A stretch of 64,000 nucleotides of DNA from Stomorhina lunata. Lineage: Eukaryota; Arthropoda; Insecta; Diptera; Rhiniidae. Both the position numbers and the translations under genes were made by a program. Below, piece after piece: positions 22,920-34,930 of the stretch; the stretch's first letter is position 1, and the number at the start of each line of letters is the position of its first letter. Below the pieces are notes generated by a model. It ran no database searches. It worked only from the letters and a program-made list of their open reading frames with translations, and was not told the DNA's origin. The DNA lies in contig OW121740.1 of NCBI GenBank assembly GCA_933228675.1, positions 32,884,632-32,948,631 of the forward strand, read 5' to 3'.

Positions 22920-24600
22920 AAGATATAAGATTTATGTTTCCGTAAATTTTTTGTATATGAGTTATAGGTAAATGGGAACCGATTTCGATGAAATTTTAAA
23001 TGCTACCTAGCACTTGTATAAAACTTATGTATACCAATTTATCATCATAGCTGTTATAATTTGTCATTAATTGGCAAATAAGCGATAAGGCAAGACGAGG
23101 TTATGCGGGAGCTATGGTTAAATGTGAACCAATACCAAAATTTTTAAGAAATAAAGAATATTTAAGCCAAATTTCAGTGACCAGTGTTTCAGTGTTGTTC
23201 GTTCCCACAACATACAGATAGCCAGACAGACAGACGCTGGTGGGTATTAAAAGTAAGAAAGTTCTATAGTCGGTCAAGACCGATCATAAGATACCCTTTA
23301 CTACTAAGGTCAAATGTGTTCTTTTTCCTGTATAAAGACAAATATTTGCTAAATTTTGCCATCATACAAACATTTTTTCAAAACTTATATATTTAAGCTG
23401 TTTCCGTCATTTGGACTTATATGAGAGAGGGTCAAATGTGAACTGATTATCTCCAAATTTGGCAGAAAAATTATGTATGCCAAAAATAAACTCAAAATTC
23501 TCATTATCTTCGGATTTACAAGCGTTGTAGTGATTTTTGTCTCATTTAGAGCTTTTTGACGGAAGAGTTTGTTTGGGAGCTATGGTCCAATGTGGACCGA
23601 TTTCAACGAAAGTTGGTATAGTGGTTTTGGTTTTAATGAAGCAGTATTTGTTTTAGATTTTATGAAGAAATGTTTTTATTTATGGCAGAAATATCAATTC
23701 CGGAAAGTGGGACCTATGAAAGATACCATAAATAATGAACCGATTTTGACGAATAAAATTTTTAAGAAATAAAGAATATTTAAGCCAAATTTCAGTGACC
23801 AGTGTTTCAGTGTTGTTCGTGCCCACAACAGACAGATAGCCAGACAGACAGACGCTGGTGGGTATTACAAGTAAGAAAGTTCCATAGTCGGTCAAGACCG
23901 ATCATAAGATACCCTTTACTACTAAGGTCAAGTGTGTTCATCTTCCTGTATAAAGACAAATATTTGCTAAATTTTGCCATCATACAAATATTTTTTTCAA
24001 AACTTATATATTTAAGCTGTTTCCGTCATTTGGACTTATATGAGAGAGGGTCAAATGTGAACTGATTATCTCCAAATTTGGCAGAAAAATTATGTATGCC
24101 AAAAATAAACTCAAAATTCTCATTATCTTGGGATTTACAAGCGTTTTAGTGATTTTTGTCTCATTTAGAGCTTTTTGACGGAAGAGTTTGTTTGGGAGCT
24201 ATGGTCCAATGTGAACCGATTTCAACGAAATTTGGTATAATGGTTTTGGTTTTAATGAAGCAGTATTTGTTTTAGATTTTATGAAGAAATGTTTTTATTT
24301 TTGGCAAAAATATCAATTCCGGAAAGTGGGACCTACGAAAGATACCATAAATAATGAATTGATTTTGACGAATTTTAATAGTCATGGTCCAACTATCAAA
24401 AAAAAAACTATCTGTGCCAAATTTCATCAACTATATTTAGAATTGCGACCTGTACTTTGATTGCATAGTTGATATAGGGTTCTGCCAGCCAGCCAGCCGT
24501 CCAGCCGAACGGACGGACAAACATCTATAAGTCGACTCAGAAAGTGATGATATTTGTATATAACAATTGGTGCGAAGTGCCAATCCATTACAATAAGATT
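22920..24600 (-). mobile_element. Composite of DINE/Helentron-like families 2 and 3
   Basis: Minus-strand family 2 sequence at about 22925-23150 leads into family 3 ends (ACAAGTAAGAAAGTTC, then CTATAGTCGGTCAAGACC). The family 3 GTCY region, read as CAGCCAGCCAGCCGTCCAG, is near 24486. The centre is a tandem duplication (23150-24385). No coding sequence; the open frames with CLSVCLS-like or WWVLKVRKF translations are repeat by-products. Confidence 0.65.
23150..24385. repeat. Tandem duplication, ~618-bp period
   Basis: The segment starting AAATAAAGAATATTTAAGCC at about 23150 recurs at about 23768, and the two units remain collinear through ATCAATTCCGGAAAGTGGG in each. Differences are few (for example TTCCCACAACATACAG against TGCCCACAACAGACAG), so the duplication is much younger than the elements it contains. 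Confidence 0.85.
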
Positions 24601-25600
24601 GATTGACATTCAATAGCAATTAGCTAAAGAATATGTTTGCTTAATTTTGGTACTGTGGCTCCATGTGATTTAAATAGAAAAATCACGATGAATTACCATA
24701 TCATATAGATAAGAAGGCCTTTTAGCGGATTGTTAAAGCATATGTAGGAAAATGTATCTTCACGAAGTTCTTCTGAAATATAATTTAACAAATTTGCTTT
24801 AGAATATCTTCTATAGTCAAATGTACTTTTAAATTTTTTCAACACATAATGGGATTAATATTAAGTAAAACTATACAAAAGATTTAACAAATCTGCTTGT
24901 CTTACAGAGAAGAGATTGAATGGCTGTTTTCTTGCTTTGAATGTATTCACACATAAATGAAAGCTTGCCGTCAATTTGCAATATTTTAATGAGACGAAAC
25001 AATGCATATTCACAAAATAAGAGTATAATGAAATTTACTGCATGCATTGCTTGTGTTTCTAAATGCAAACCAATACATTAGGAAAACATTCAATCATTCA
25101 TTTTTTAATAGTGAATGCTAGAGTGTTTACGAAATATTATGAATGATTTTTGTTGTGTTACAAGACAAGTTGTGCACAAGACAAAACTATAGTTGTATAG
25201 GTGGGCAAAGACAAAAAGAAAGAAACAAGTTGCCAGATGAAATGGATGCAAAATCTTTAAATTTATAGTAAAAAGTCATCAAACACTGGGACGGCAGAAA
25301 AATAAATTAACCGTTGCATGTAAGTGTTTTGAACTTGCAAAACATATGTTTTACTAGGGCGGACAATCATAAATCAATTCATAAATCAGTTTTAAGTAAT
25401 TTATAAACAAACTCTTTAAGAAGTGTATTATAAGCTTTACTAGGTAATATGTATGTGCAACTCTATTCAAAAACAAGTCAAAGTGGTATATTTTCTTTTG
25501 TGCTTTATCGGTTAGCGGGATTTCAATTTTTTAGCATTATTTACCGCTAAGGTACGAAGAGATCATAACAAAAACGTAGGCAGAGTTGCCGTTTTTATAC
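24601..25600. other. AT-rich non-coding stretch
   Basis: No gene, RNA or element termini recognised. Confidence 0.5.
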
Positions 25601-26095
25601 TTTTAACTTCGTTTCGTTTTAAAAACAAGTTTCGTTTTAAAAACAAGTTTTCGATTGTATTTTTTTATATTATTATTATAAAAAAAATTTTCTATAATAA
25701 AATTTTTTTCTATAATACATTTTTTTATCAAAAATTTTTGTATACATTTTCTGTTATTGAAAATCTTTCTATAGAAAAATATGTTCCATACAAAAATACT
25801 TTTTAAAAAAATCTTTCTATAGAAAAATATTTTTATCAACAATTTTTCAATAGAAATATATATTTTTATCGAAAAATTTTCTATAGAAAAATATTTTTAT
25901 TAAAAATTTTTACTATAGAAAAATATTTTTACCGAAAATTTTTCTATGGAAAACATTTTTATTGAAAATTTTTATAAAAAAAAATATTGAATTGAAAATT
26001 TTTGTTTAGAAAAATATTTTATTGAAAATTTTTTATAGCAAAATATTTCATAGAAAAATGTTTTTATCGAAAAATTTTCAATAAAAAAATTTTGG
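25601..26095. repeat. Degenerate minisatellite related to the 14.1-kb array
   Basis: Imperfect repeats of CTATAGAAAAATATTTTTATC followed by AAAAATTTT variants, about 30 bp apart. It is preceded by a short direct repeat of TTCGTTTTAAAAACAAG (25612-25650). The array is much more decayed than 14145-14735. Minus-strand frames over it are not genes. Confidence 0.75.
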
Positions 26096-27085
26096 CCCAA
26101 TAATTTAGCGGGAAAGCGAAGAAAAACATATGGCAGCACTGATAACAACGCAGACATATTATACGAATACTTTGCGAATAGAACGAAAAATGAGAGAGTG
26201 GTTCGAATTTTTTCTAACTTAAAGTGTGACATCAAACTATTTCGTTGATTAACGTGCAGTGCAATAATAAAATAGTGTGTAAAAAAGCAATCAACGAAAA
26301 TGTGTGAATCAATGAAGGCATCTGTATAAAAAGTTATTGCCTTTGTAGGCAATGCAAAAGCAACATGCATACGTTGCTGTCAATATTTGTGAATGTATTC
26401 AGTCTCTTCTCTGTTGTCTTATATCCATATATCAAAACTATATTTTTTTTTCGTTAATTTCGACACCCCAAACATTATTAATGGCTACTTAAAAGAAAAT
26501 TTGAAATACTGTCAACAATTATAAGATTTGCTATTGTTTTCCCAAGAAATACAAAGCGAACACATTTGTAATATTTATGGCAAAACATGATATTTGAATT
26601 AGAATCAGAGAAACCAAAAAGAAACGTAAATAAATAATAGACAAGTGTTAAACTAAGAAAATAAACAAAAAATTAAAAGATGAAAAGTCTAAAGGAAACA
26701 GATATAAACAAAAAATAAACAAATAAATAATAAAATAAAGAAACAATGTTTTGAAAAATTAAAAAAAAAATTTTTGTAATACAAAAAAAAACTAACTTTA
26801 TGTGAACTATTTCTTTTGCTCTTTTATTCTCTTTTCTTCTCTTTTTAAAACAAATTGTTCCCTTTAAATATGCTCTTTAATTTTATAATTTGTTATTATT
26901 CTTTTCGATCTTATTTTTCCAATATTTTCTTTAATTTTCCACTTGTTTTATTATTATTTATATTATTTTGTTTCTTTTTGTTGTTATTGGTTTTTCTTTA
27001 TTTTCATACTATGGGAACACTAATAACGCACGGCAATGCTACGAGAACGAAGACGGCATGCGCACTATAAACTAAACACCAGGTA
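26096..27085 (+). promoter_or_regulatory. Candidate regulatory / non-coding exon island (weak)
   Basis: Single-copy-looking sequence. CATCTGTATAAAAAGTTATT near 26319 includes a TATA-like motif. A GC-richer block at 27011-27082 (GGCAATGCTACGAGAACG, then AAGACGGCATGCGCAC) ends at CACCAG|GTAAAT, a plausible splice donor at 27082/27083. No acceptor or start codon supports a coding exon. It could be an untranslated exon of the host gene, but evidence is thin. Confidence 0.18.
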
Positions 27086-27379
27086 AATTTTTGTTTACAT
27101 TTCAAATTTTATTCTATTTCATTTACATCTAAACACCTAATTCCCCACTCATTTCACAAGTATCTACGAAATGCACTTTTTAAACATAAATGTGTATTAG
27201 TTTTGTGGGGGTTAACTGCGTGAAAATGAAAACTTTTGTAAATTTAGAAACCGCATGATATATTGATAACATGTGCTAAAATTCAAATTGCAGAAAATAT
27301 TTAATTTTATTGTTCGTAGAAAGTTTAAGAAATAAATATTGAGTGTTGCCAGAGAAAAAAATAAAAAAGAAACAATAAA

Positions 27380-27600
27380 TTTTCGGTAGTTGGATTATAT
27401 GCGAGCTATGCTAGAGTGTCGACCGATTTTAGATACACTGATTTTTATAAATAGCTATTGTAGTTTGATATTTAATAGCGTTTAAATGGTTTCCGGTGGC
27501 GGGTTTATATGCTCGGGCCGAATTTAAATACTAGGGAAACCACTAACATACTTTTAAATGTTGAACTACATGAGGATATTTATTAAGAAAAAAATATTTT
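27380..27600 (+). repeat. DINE-like family 2 fragment
   Basis: It matches the family 2 interior (7440-7560): TACTAGGGAAACCACTAA and TTTTTAAATGTTGAACTAC are shared. Both ends of the element are missing. Confidence 0.55.
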
Positions 27601-27873
27601 TTTTGTATCATACTTACTAACTTAAGTGGTCTGTATTATGTATTAAATACAAAAATGCAAATACAAATCCGTTTAGGTCAAAGGCAGAGCATATTTTACA
27701 ATTTCATGCGCTTCGCTCTTGTGTGCATAAATTTGTCTTTCCATCGAAGTTTCTGACTTCTTCTTCTATGAGTTCCCTCTTGATTATTTTCGAACACTTT
27801 TCTTGCTGAAGTATTTATACATTCATACATCAAGCCCTAGCCAAAGCAAATGCTGCGGTTAAATTCGCTTTAA

Positions 27874-29182
27874 CCCTTATGTGTATACCAAGGTACCCCG
27901 GTACCTTTAGCACTTTCATCTTAACTTTTTTAATGGAAACAGATGGTTCACAAACCTCAAACTTCTTGAGAACTCCTAACTATTGAAATAGTTTAAATTA
28001 TTATTACTTTTAAGCTAAAAGATTATATTGTATAGGCGCTGTGGTCCAATTTATATCTTATATACGTAACCGTACGGCAAGGTACCCGGGTACCTTCATG
28101 CATTATATATGAAAAAACTATAATAAAAAGTAAAATTTTATTGAAAGATAACTAAAGCAAAAATAAACAGATTAGTTATAAATATTTTATATATGAATAT
28201 TTATGTAGAAACAAGATTTACACGATTTTCTTTGTTTTATACATAGTTTCGAATTTTTTTTAAATTTTATTATTGACCCTGGTTATAAAAGGGTTAGTGA
28301 CATCCAACTTCAACCAATATTCTAAAATATATATTTTTATCCACTGAAACAATCATAATTTCAGTTCTGCTTATTAAAACTGCTAATATATAACAATTTA
28401 CGTGCTTTTTTATAACTTTGGTGAAAAATTATGTTTTTGTCGAAATCCTTTGATTTTAAGTCGCAGGTACGACTAAGCCGTTAAAGATATTGCTCTAGTT
28501 CTTTCTTTGTGGTAATCTGTAGCGGGTTCTAACTATAACGGGAACGTTTTTTTTACTTTTTTCGAGTTCGTTTAACAATCTATTTTGAAAAACCAAAAAA
28601 GGAGTTTTTAAAACGGTATGAACAAAATACTTTTTTTCGTCCTGTGCAAAAGTGACATATCATTAGCCCATTGCATCAAAAATGGGTATTTAAATATCCT
28701 AAAGCCTTAAAAAAGTAAAACTAGTCAAACTTTTTAAAGTTTTTTAAAAATAATAATTTTTTTATAGCATATGCTCAGGAGAGTCTTCAAGGACATAGGA
28801 TATTTTATAAAACCTTTGATAATTAGAAAAGTTTTCAACCGATTTTAAGGTTATATATCATGTATTTGGATTATTGGAGTCAAATGTAGAAAAATTGGAG
28901 GCTACATCTTCCTGTAGTACGAAACTTAATTTACTTAATACAAATTTATGGTATACATATATATTCGCCATGACTTGTATCCTTACAACCGCCACGTTGA
29001 ATTCACCTTGAGATTTACTATTTACTATAAATGAACGTGCATTGTAACTCTCAGAGTTATTTTCCGAGATCACTCATTTATTTTCTCCAAAAATGTTTGT
29101 TTACAATAATTTTTCCATATAGGTACCCGGGTACCTTGCCATTCTCTTAAAGGCGTTTTTTTTTTTGCCATACACATAAGGG
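27874..29182. mobile_element. Second piggyBac-type element, TTAA-flanked
   Basis: TTAA lies on both sides (27870-27873 and 29183-29186). The terminal inverted repeats are CCCTTATGTGTATACC and, from the right, CCCTTATGTGTATGGC. A 14-bp palindrome near-identical to GGTACCCGGGTACC occurs three times: 27892-27905 (one-base variant), 28082-28095 and 29123-29136. At 1309 bp it has no recognisable transposase. A 71-codon minus-strand frame at 28858-29073 has no motif I know. It splits the LINE between its thumb and C-terminal region. Confidence 0.82.
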
Positions 29183-29566
29183 TTAAAATGTCAATGAGGA
29201 TTTTGTTCCTAACCTGCCTGCTTAGGCCAAAATAACAGCTGTTGGCAAGTATGATACTTCTTTTGATTTCGATACTTATGTCATTATTTATATTTACTGC
29301 GATACCAATATTGACAAATTCTTTAACAACTTCGAAGCTGATTCATTGACTACTAGACCCATTTTCATTGATTCCTTCTAACTGTAGACTTATACGCCTT
29401 TAGTAAGCGCATACGGATTTATTACCTTTTTTTGTGCATTGGACATTGTCAGGCATGCGTTCTTCTATCGATATGTATTTTAAGAGTTGAAACATAGACA
29501 TTATTAAATCATCACCTCCAGCCTTGAAAAGCTCTGCTGATAATCCATTAGCACCCGCAGCTTTAT

Positions 29567-32500
29567 TATACCCTTCACCAATAGGTGCATTTCATTAAAA
29601 TCGGTTTATAAACACCGAAGATATCGAAAAAATACCAAAAATTAGACGAAAATTTTAAAACTTTTGATTGAAACACACTTTTAAATAACAAGAGAAAAAA
29701 GACACTCCTGTGTACATATGATAATATATTATATAACAGATTCCGTAAACAACTGAGATATCGCCAAAACACTAAATTTGATGTATCGCAAATTGCCCAA
29801 GGTACGCATTATAGAATGTTTGTTGAAAAAATGAAATGCGGAAATAGGAAAAACCACCCTCCTTTAGCACGGACATACATAAATTTTATAACAGATTTTA
29901 AGAAATTCCCCCGCATGCTATTAAATTTTGTCAAAAGCGGTCCATAAACAACTGAGATATCGCCAAAACACTACTTGTGATGTACAGCAAATTGCCCAAA
30001 GTACGTGTCTAAGAAATTTTGTTGACATTTTGTATGTACTGTTTCAGCGATATCTCAGGTGTTTATGGACCGATTGTGATGAAATTTGATAGCGTTCTTT
30101 GTGGGAGGATTTCCTAAAATCTGATATAAACTCCTAAAATTTTGTGTAAAATATATATGGGTATACCTTCCAGGAGCTCCACAAATCTGATTTTAGCAGA
30201 CAGACACACTGCATTTATCTTAATTTTATGTCTGACTTTTGAACTTTATGATAACATTTGAGTATGTATTATATATCAAATTATAGGTAATCTTCCTAGG
30301 AAGTACAAAAATGTAGCTAAGTACATGATATCCGTTCAAAACCTACATATGTATGTATGTATGTATCTCACATATCAACGAAAATTTAAATTGTTTAATT
30401 GCAATTGGGAGAAATCCGTTCACGTTTGGCTATTGCTCCCGTATAACTTCGCCTAAGGCAATCTCTTGGTAGCTAATAAATGACAAATTATAATTATCTA
30501 ATTAGCTAATTAATTATAATTATCTATCTATTATAATAGATACGATGATTACATTTAGTATAAAGACGTTGTACAATATCGTTATTCAGGGCGATAGCGC
30601 CTAAAATAAACTTTCTAGAGGGACAACATTTGACAAAAGTATTTCTTATCTCTTGAAAGGTTCGGCATTGAAAATGGGCGAGCTCGGTTCACATTTACTG
30701 TTATTTCCCATATAACCCCGACCAGGAATCACTTTAATGCTGATTAATTAAATCTTATTATAATTGCACAAAGAACTAGAGCAAAACTTTCCACACATCC
30801 ATCGGACAGATCGAAAGAACAATAGATCCCAAATATTATTGTTGAAGTATTCATCTTAATAAGTTAACTAACATCAGATTAATAAGTAAATCTTCAATAA
30901 ATTTTCCGCCAAAGCTGATATCCATTCATTTAAAAGCTATATATTTAACGTACTCGTAAGTATCTAAAACTAAGAGTGTATACCTTATAATTCTAAGGCT
31001 TGTATACATTGACAATCATTGTTAAAGCTTTGACCTAAATCAGTTCAGAGTTTTATATAACTGATCATGAACTTTTAATAGTTGGACAATTCGTATGAAT
31101 GAAAGTACACAACCCTCACTGGGTACTGTGATTTTGGGTTGCATACCAGAATACTTAATCTTCATCAAATCGATGTGCTCTTGCAAATCTAAGGGCATCT
31201 ACATTTTGACATCTTTTCTGCATGGTTTATCTGGTCTATCGAACTTTATCAAATGTTCGCAAAATAGACACATATCACTTTAGAATCGAAGTGACGCTGT
31301 CTTCGACATCAGCCACCTGCCCAACCTAACATTTGGGTCCATAACTATTTTAGATGATGACGCCACCAAAAAGCTTTTCGTTTTCCGACTCTTAATTTTA
31401 AAGATTCTTTGCATATAATACTAGTATAACCAAATATTGCTAGGAATTTCATTTAGTATGAACAAAAGAAAATTAATATACATATGAAGCATTTGTGTGG
31501 GGCTCAACTAAGTCAGTAATCAGAAATTATATAACTATCAATTTATTCTTACGATTTTGTACTTTACTTTTGGAACACCATTGGTGAAGGGTATCCAAGA
31601 TTCGGCAAAGCCGAATATACCACTCTTACTTGTTCTTATTGTAGTCAAGTTTTTGGAGCTCCTGTTTTGTCGATATCTCAGGTGTTTATTTTGATGAAAT
31701 TTAATAGCGTTCTTCGCAGGGGATTACATAAATTCTGGTATATTCGGTAATTTGTGGTAGATATAATTTAGTGTTTAAGCGATATTTCAGGTAATTTGAT
31801 CGACAATGATGAAATTCAGGGTGGGACGATAAATAAATGGTATACCTTCCAGGAGCTCCACAAATCTGATTTTAGCAGACAGACAAACATTACTCATATC
31901 TTAATTTTGAACATTATTATATTATTTGAGAATGTATTATATATCAAGTTATAGACAATCTTCCTAGGAAGTACAAAAAATTCAGCTAAGTACATGATAT
32001 GCGTTCAAAACCTACATTTGTATGTATGTATCTCACATATCAACGAAAATTTAATTTTATTAATTGCAATTCTGAGAAATACGTTCACGTTTGACAGTTG
32101 CTCCCGTATAACTTCGCCTAAGGCAATCTCTTAGTAGCTAATAAATGTCAAATTATAATAGATACGAAAATGACATTTACTATAAAGACGTTATTTAGCG
32201 CGATAGCGCCTAAAACAAACTTTATTTCTTCAATATTTAACAAAAGTATTTCTGATCTCTTGAAAAGTTCGGTATTGAAAATGGGCGAACTCGGTTTACA
32301 TTTAGTGAAATCTCCTATATAACCCCGGCCGGGAATCACTTTAATGCTGATAAATTAAATTACATTAAAATTGCACATAGAACTAGAAAAATACTTTTCA
32401 CACATCCATCGGACAGATCGGAGGTACAATACATCCAAAATATTATTGATCTACATGATGACGCCACCGAAAAGCTTTTAGTTTTCCGACTCTTAATTTT

Positions 32501-32946
32501 AAAGACTCTTTGCTTATAATACTAGCATAACCAAGGCTAGGAATTACATTAGTATGAACAAAAGAAAATTAATATACATATCGAACATTTGTGTTCGGCT
32601 CAACTAAGTAATCAGAAACTATATAATCTATATATATCAAAATGGATGTGTTTAAGTATGTGACGTATAGACTCCAAAACGGCTGGGCCAAAATTTTCAA
32701 GGAATCTTGAGAATACCCCGGCAGGTGACATTACGAAGTCTGATTTTTGATTTTCGATCGGCCGGCGGATGGGCGTGGCAAAATCCAATTTTCATATTGT
32801 ACCACTTATGTTTGCTTAGTGCAAGCAACGCGGACCGGGTCAGCTAGTTATCAATAAATTCTTATGATTTTGTACTTTACTTTTGAAACACCATTTGTGA
32901 AGGGTATCCAAGATTCGGCAAAGCCGAATATACCACTCTTACTTGT
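29567..32946 (+). mobile_element. Tandem DINE/Helentron-like insertion, family 1
   Basis: It starts TATACCCTTCACCAATAGG. The first unit ends near 31636 with ATTGGTGAAGGGTAT, the stem-loop GATTCGGCAAAGCCGAATA and CTCTTACTTGTT. A second, 5'-truncated unit follows directly and ends the same way at 32946. The insert lies inside the LINE. Removing it restores the LINE frame exactly (IAISQF joins NKAAG) if insertion was between T29566 and T32947 with no duplication. Head-to-tail arrays and T|T insertion without duplication fit rolling-circle Helentron-type replication. No protein is encoded. Confidence 0.82.
32627..32847 (+). mobile_element. Short canonical Helitron (non-autonomous, 221 bp)
   Basis: It begins TCTATATATATC and ends GGGTCAGCTAG, giving the 5'-TC and CTAG-3' ends of Helitrons. 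It is flanked by A (32626) and T (32848) with no duplication. The paralogous empty site in the neighbouring family 1 unit (near 31529-31545, ATTATATAACTATC) confirms the boundaries. The interior has AAACGGCTGGGCCAAAATTTT, common in insect Helitrons. A strong 3' hairpin is not obvious. Confidence 0.82.
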
Positions 32947-33965
32947 TAAATTGAGATATTGCTATTCTTACCTCACGTATGTTGGGTGGTGGACATATAA
33001 TGCCGTCACCTTTGATTTGTTTAGGTATCTCATTTTCACTTTCGCTTGATACATGCAATTTGTAGAAGTGCTGCAATTTTGCAGCAGTTTTAATATCATC
33101 GGCAAAATGTTGCCACTGTTCGTTAATATCATTGGAACTGAAAGCATTTTCTTTGAAAAATTTAATTGTTCTTTGCGAGAATTCGGTGGCAATTTTTAGA
33201 CATTTTATCTTTGCGACATCAAACTTTCTTTGCGCTTTCTCCCGTATGTTTTGAGGTATGTAATAATGTAATAATCTGAATCCATATAAACCTCATACCA
33301 TTGTCGGTAGTTACATTATGGAGACTGAACCTATCGATAGTAGGTTTGAAGCCTACTTGGAATTAAAATCACCAAGAAAAATTTTCATGTCATGACTGGA
33401 GCAGATATCATGAACATCTACAAGCCGGTCATAGAAAGCTTATTTTTCATAGTTGTATTTTTATTTTGTGGGAGCGTGTGCACAAAGCAGACTTAGATTA
33501 AAGTATTTAGCTTTAACGCGAATTATCGCTAAACTTTCGTTTACTAGGGTTTGCCTAGAAACGAGATTTCGCAATATTTTGCTTACCAACCAAGTTCACC
33601 TTTTGGTATCTTGGCGACGCCGTGGCCATTCCATCTTATCTCCTGGACAGCAATCATATCACATTTATATTTATCGAGTATGTTTTATCAACTGGATCAG
33701 GACACCTACTCTGTAAAGAGTTCGGATGATATTCGTTTGCGGTTATCGTTGTTCTTGCCTGACGTCTTAAGCCATATTTTTGTAGTTCATTCGAGAGGAA
33801 CTCGCGGCGCTTGTTAGCTTACTTCTTTAACGGGTTCTAAGGTAGCTAACCAGGTGATATCAAGAGGGGGTCAGTGTCCACAGTTGAGAAAAGCGATAGA
33901 CCAAGATAAGTCTGGGCTTTCCAAGTTCAAAAAGATCGAAACCGTTGCTTGGCATCCCATATCGC

Positions 33966-34597
33966 CTGCATTTTATTAGTACATATAATAAATGTAAAAA
34001 TATTTGAACATTTGTCTTCTAGGGAAAGTACATCGTGAGTCAAGAATATGAAGTTTTAAACAATACATCCATTTACATTTGTTTAATATGACGGAGGTGT
34101 TGTGCCATCAATCTGTGTTCTTAGACTGTAGACAGGCTATTCGTTAATGATACGTATGTAATATTTTTTAAATAAGTAATTTTGCACAATAATTATAAAA
34201 TATTTTTCAGATCACCCTTAATACATTGTAAGCTTTTTGTTGCCACTACATAAGTATTGAAGCTTTTAAATTTATTTTTTACACATACTTTTTGTTGCCT
34301 AACTTAAGGGATATTTAAAAGTATAATAAATCCAGATACACTTAAAAGCACTTTAGCAGAGATCATAAAGCTTTTTTATATTATTTAAATATCATAAAAC
34401 CCAAAACTAATATAAGTGCAATGAAAGTGTCGTAATATACTTTATTTATATACTTTACTGTATGAATGTATTGTTCTATATAAGAAATTCATAGTCTGCA
34501 GAACCACTCAATTCCACTAAGGTCGATAATGTTCCGATTACACTGGTTAACAGCCAAATTTTAATTCAAATTAAAATTTTTTTTTTATGTAATATAT
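33966..34597. other. AT-rich non-coding stretch
   Basis: Nothing recognised beyond the presumed 5' limit of the LINE. Confidence 0.5.
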
Positions 34598-34851
34598 AGT
34601 TACTTTAATATAGAAAGGCCCTAAGTCGTTTTTCATTCAAAACGCTTTTTAAAGCTCTAACGAATATAATTTTCTAAAAATCTTTTAATTTTAAAAAACA
34701 TTATTATTTTATTCAATTCTTTAGAAAATTTAGTAGAAAACTGCGTTTAATAAATTTCTGTATCTTCAAAACTTAAGATCTTATTTAGTTTTTTTTTCCT
34801 CTCCTGTAATGTAAGAAAAATATTAGTTAGGGCTTTTCTATATTAAAGTAA
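34598..34851. mobile_element. Small inverted-repeat element (MITE), ~250 bp
   Basis: The left end GTTACTTTAATATAGAAAGG and right end are inverted copies (from the right: GTTACTTTAATATAGAAAAG), continuing CCCTAA in both. The interior is AT-rich and non-coding. The target-site duplication is ambiguous in the TA-rich flanks, so the superfamily is not assigned. Confidence 0.65.
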
Positions 34852-34930
34852 CGATATGAACAAAACCTTTCAAAGTTATGATAAAATCAATACTTTCAAA
34901 AATTTGGAAAAACAGTTGATATTTTTTATA

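Larger units (their letters stand above)
27690..33965 (-). pseudogene. Decayed non-LTR retrotransposon (LINE), interrupted twice
   Basis: Minus-strand pieces lie in LINE order. At 33965-32947: IRTLYRVGVLIQL, KYKCDMIAVQEIRWNGHG and KIFLGDFNS (AP endonuclease), then the linker INEQWQHFADDIKTAA. At 29566-29183: NKAAGANGLSAELFKAGG and ERMPDN (RT), then FEVVKEFVNIGIAVN and RSIILANSCYFGLSRQ (C-terminal RT/thumb). At 27873-27690: KVFENNQEGTHRRR and LRWKDK (C-terminal end). The gaps are a DINE-like insertion (29567-32946) and a piggyBac-type element (27874-29182). Frameshifts, stops and internal deletions, including most of the RT catalytic core, make it dead. It is older than both insertions. Confidence 0.8.

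Noticed and set aside
26855..27070. Small membrane protein of 71 residues
   Set aside because: The hydrophobic run comes from T-rich DNA; no promoter, splice or family support.
33453..33817. Plus-strand open frames of 87-88 codons
   Set aside because: They are the antisense of the LINE endonuclease, whose minus-strand motifs are clear.
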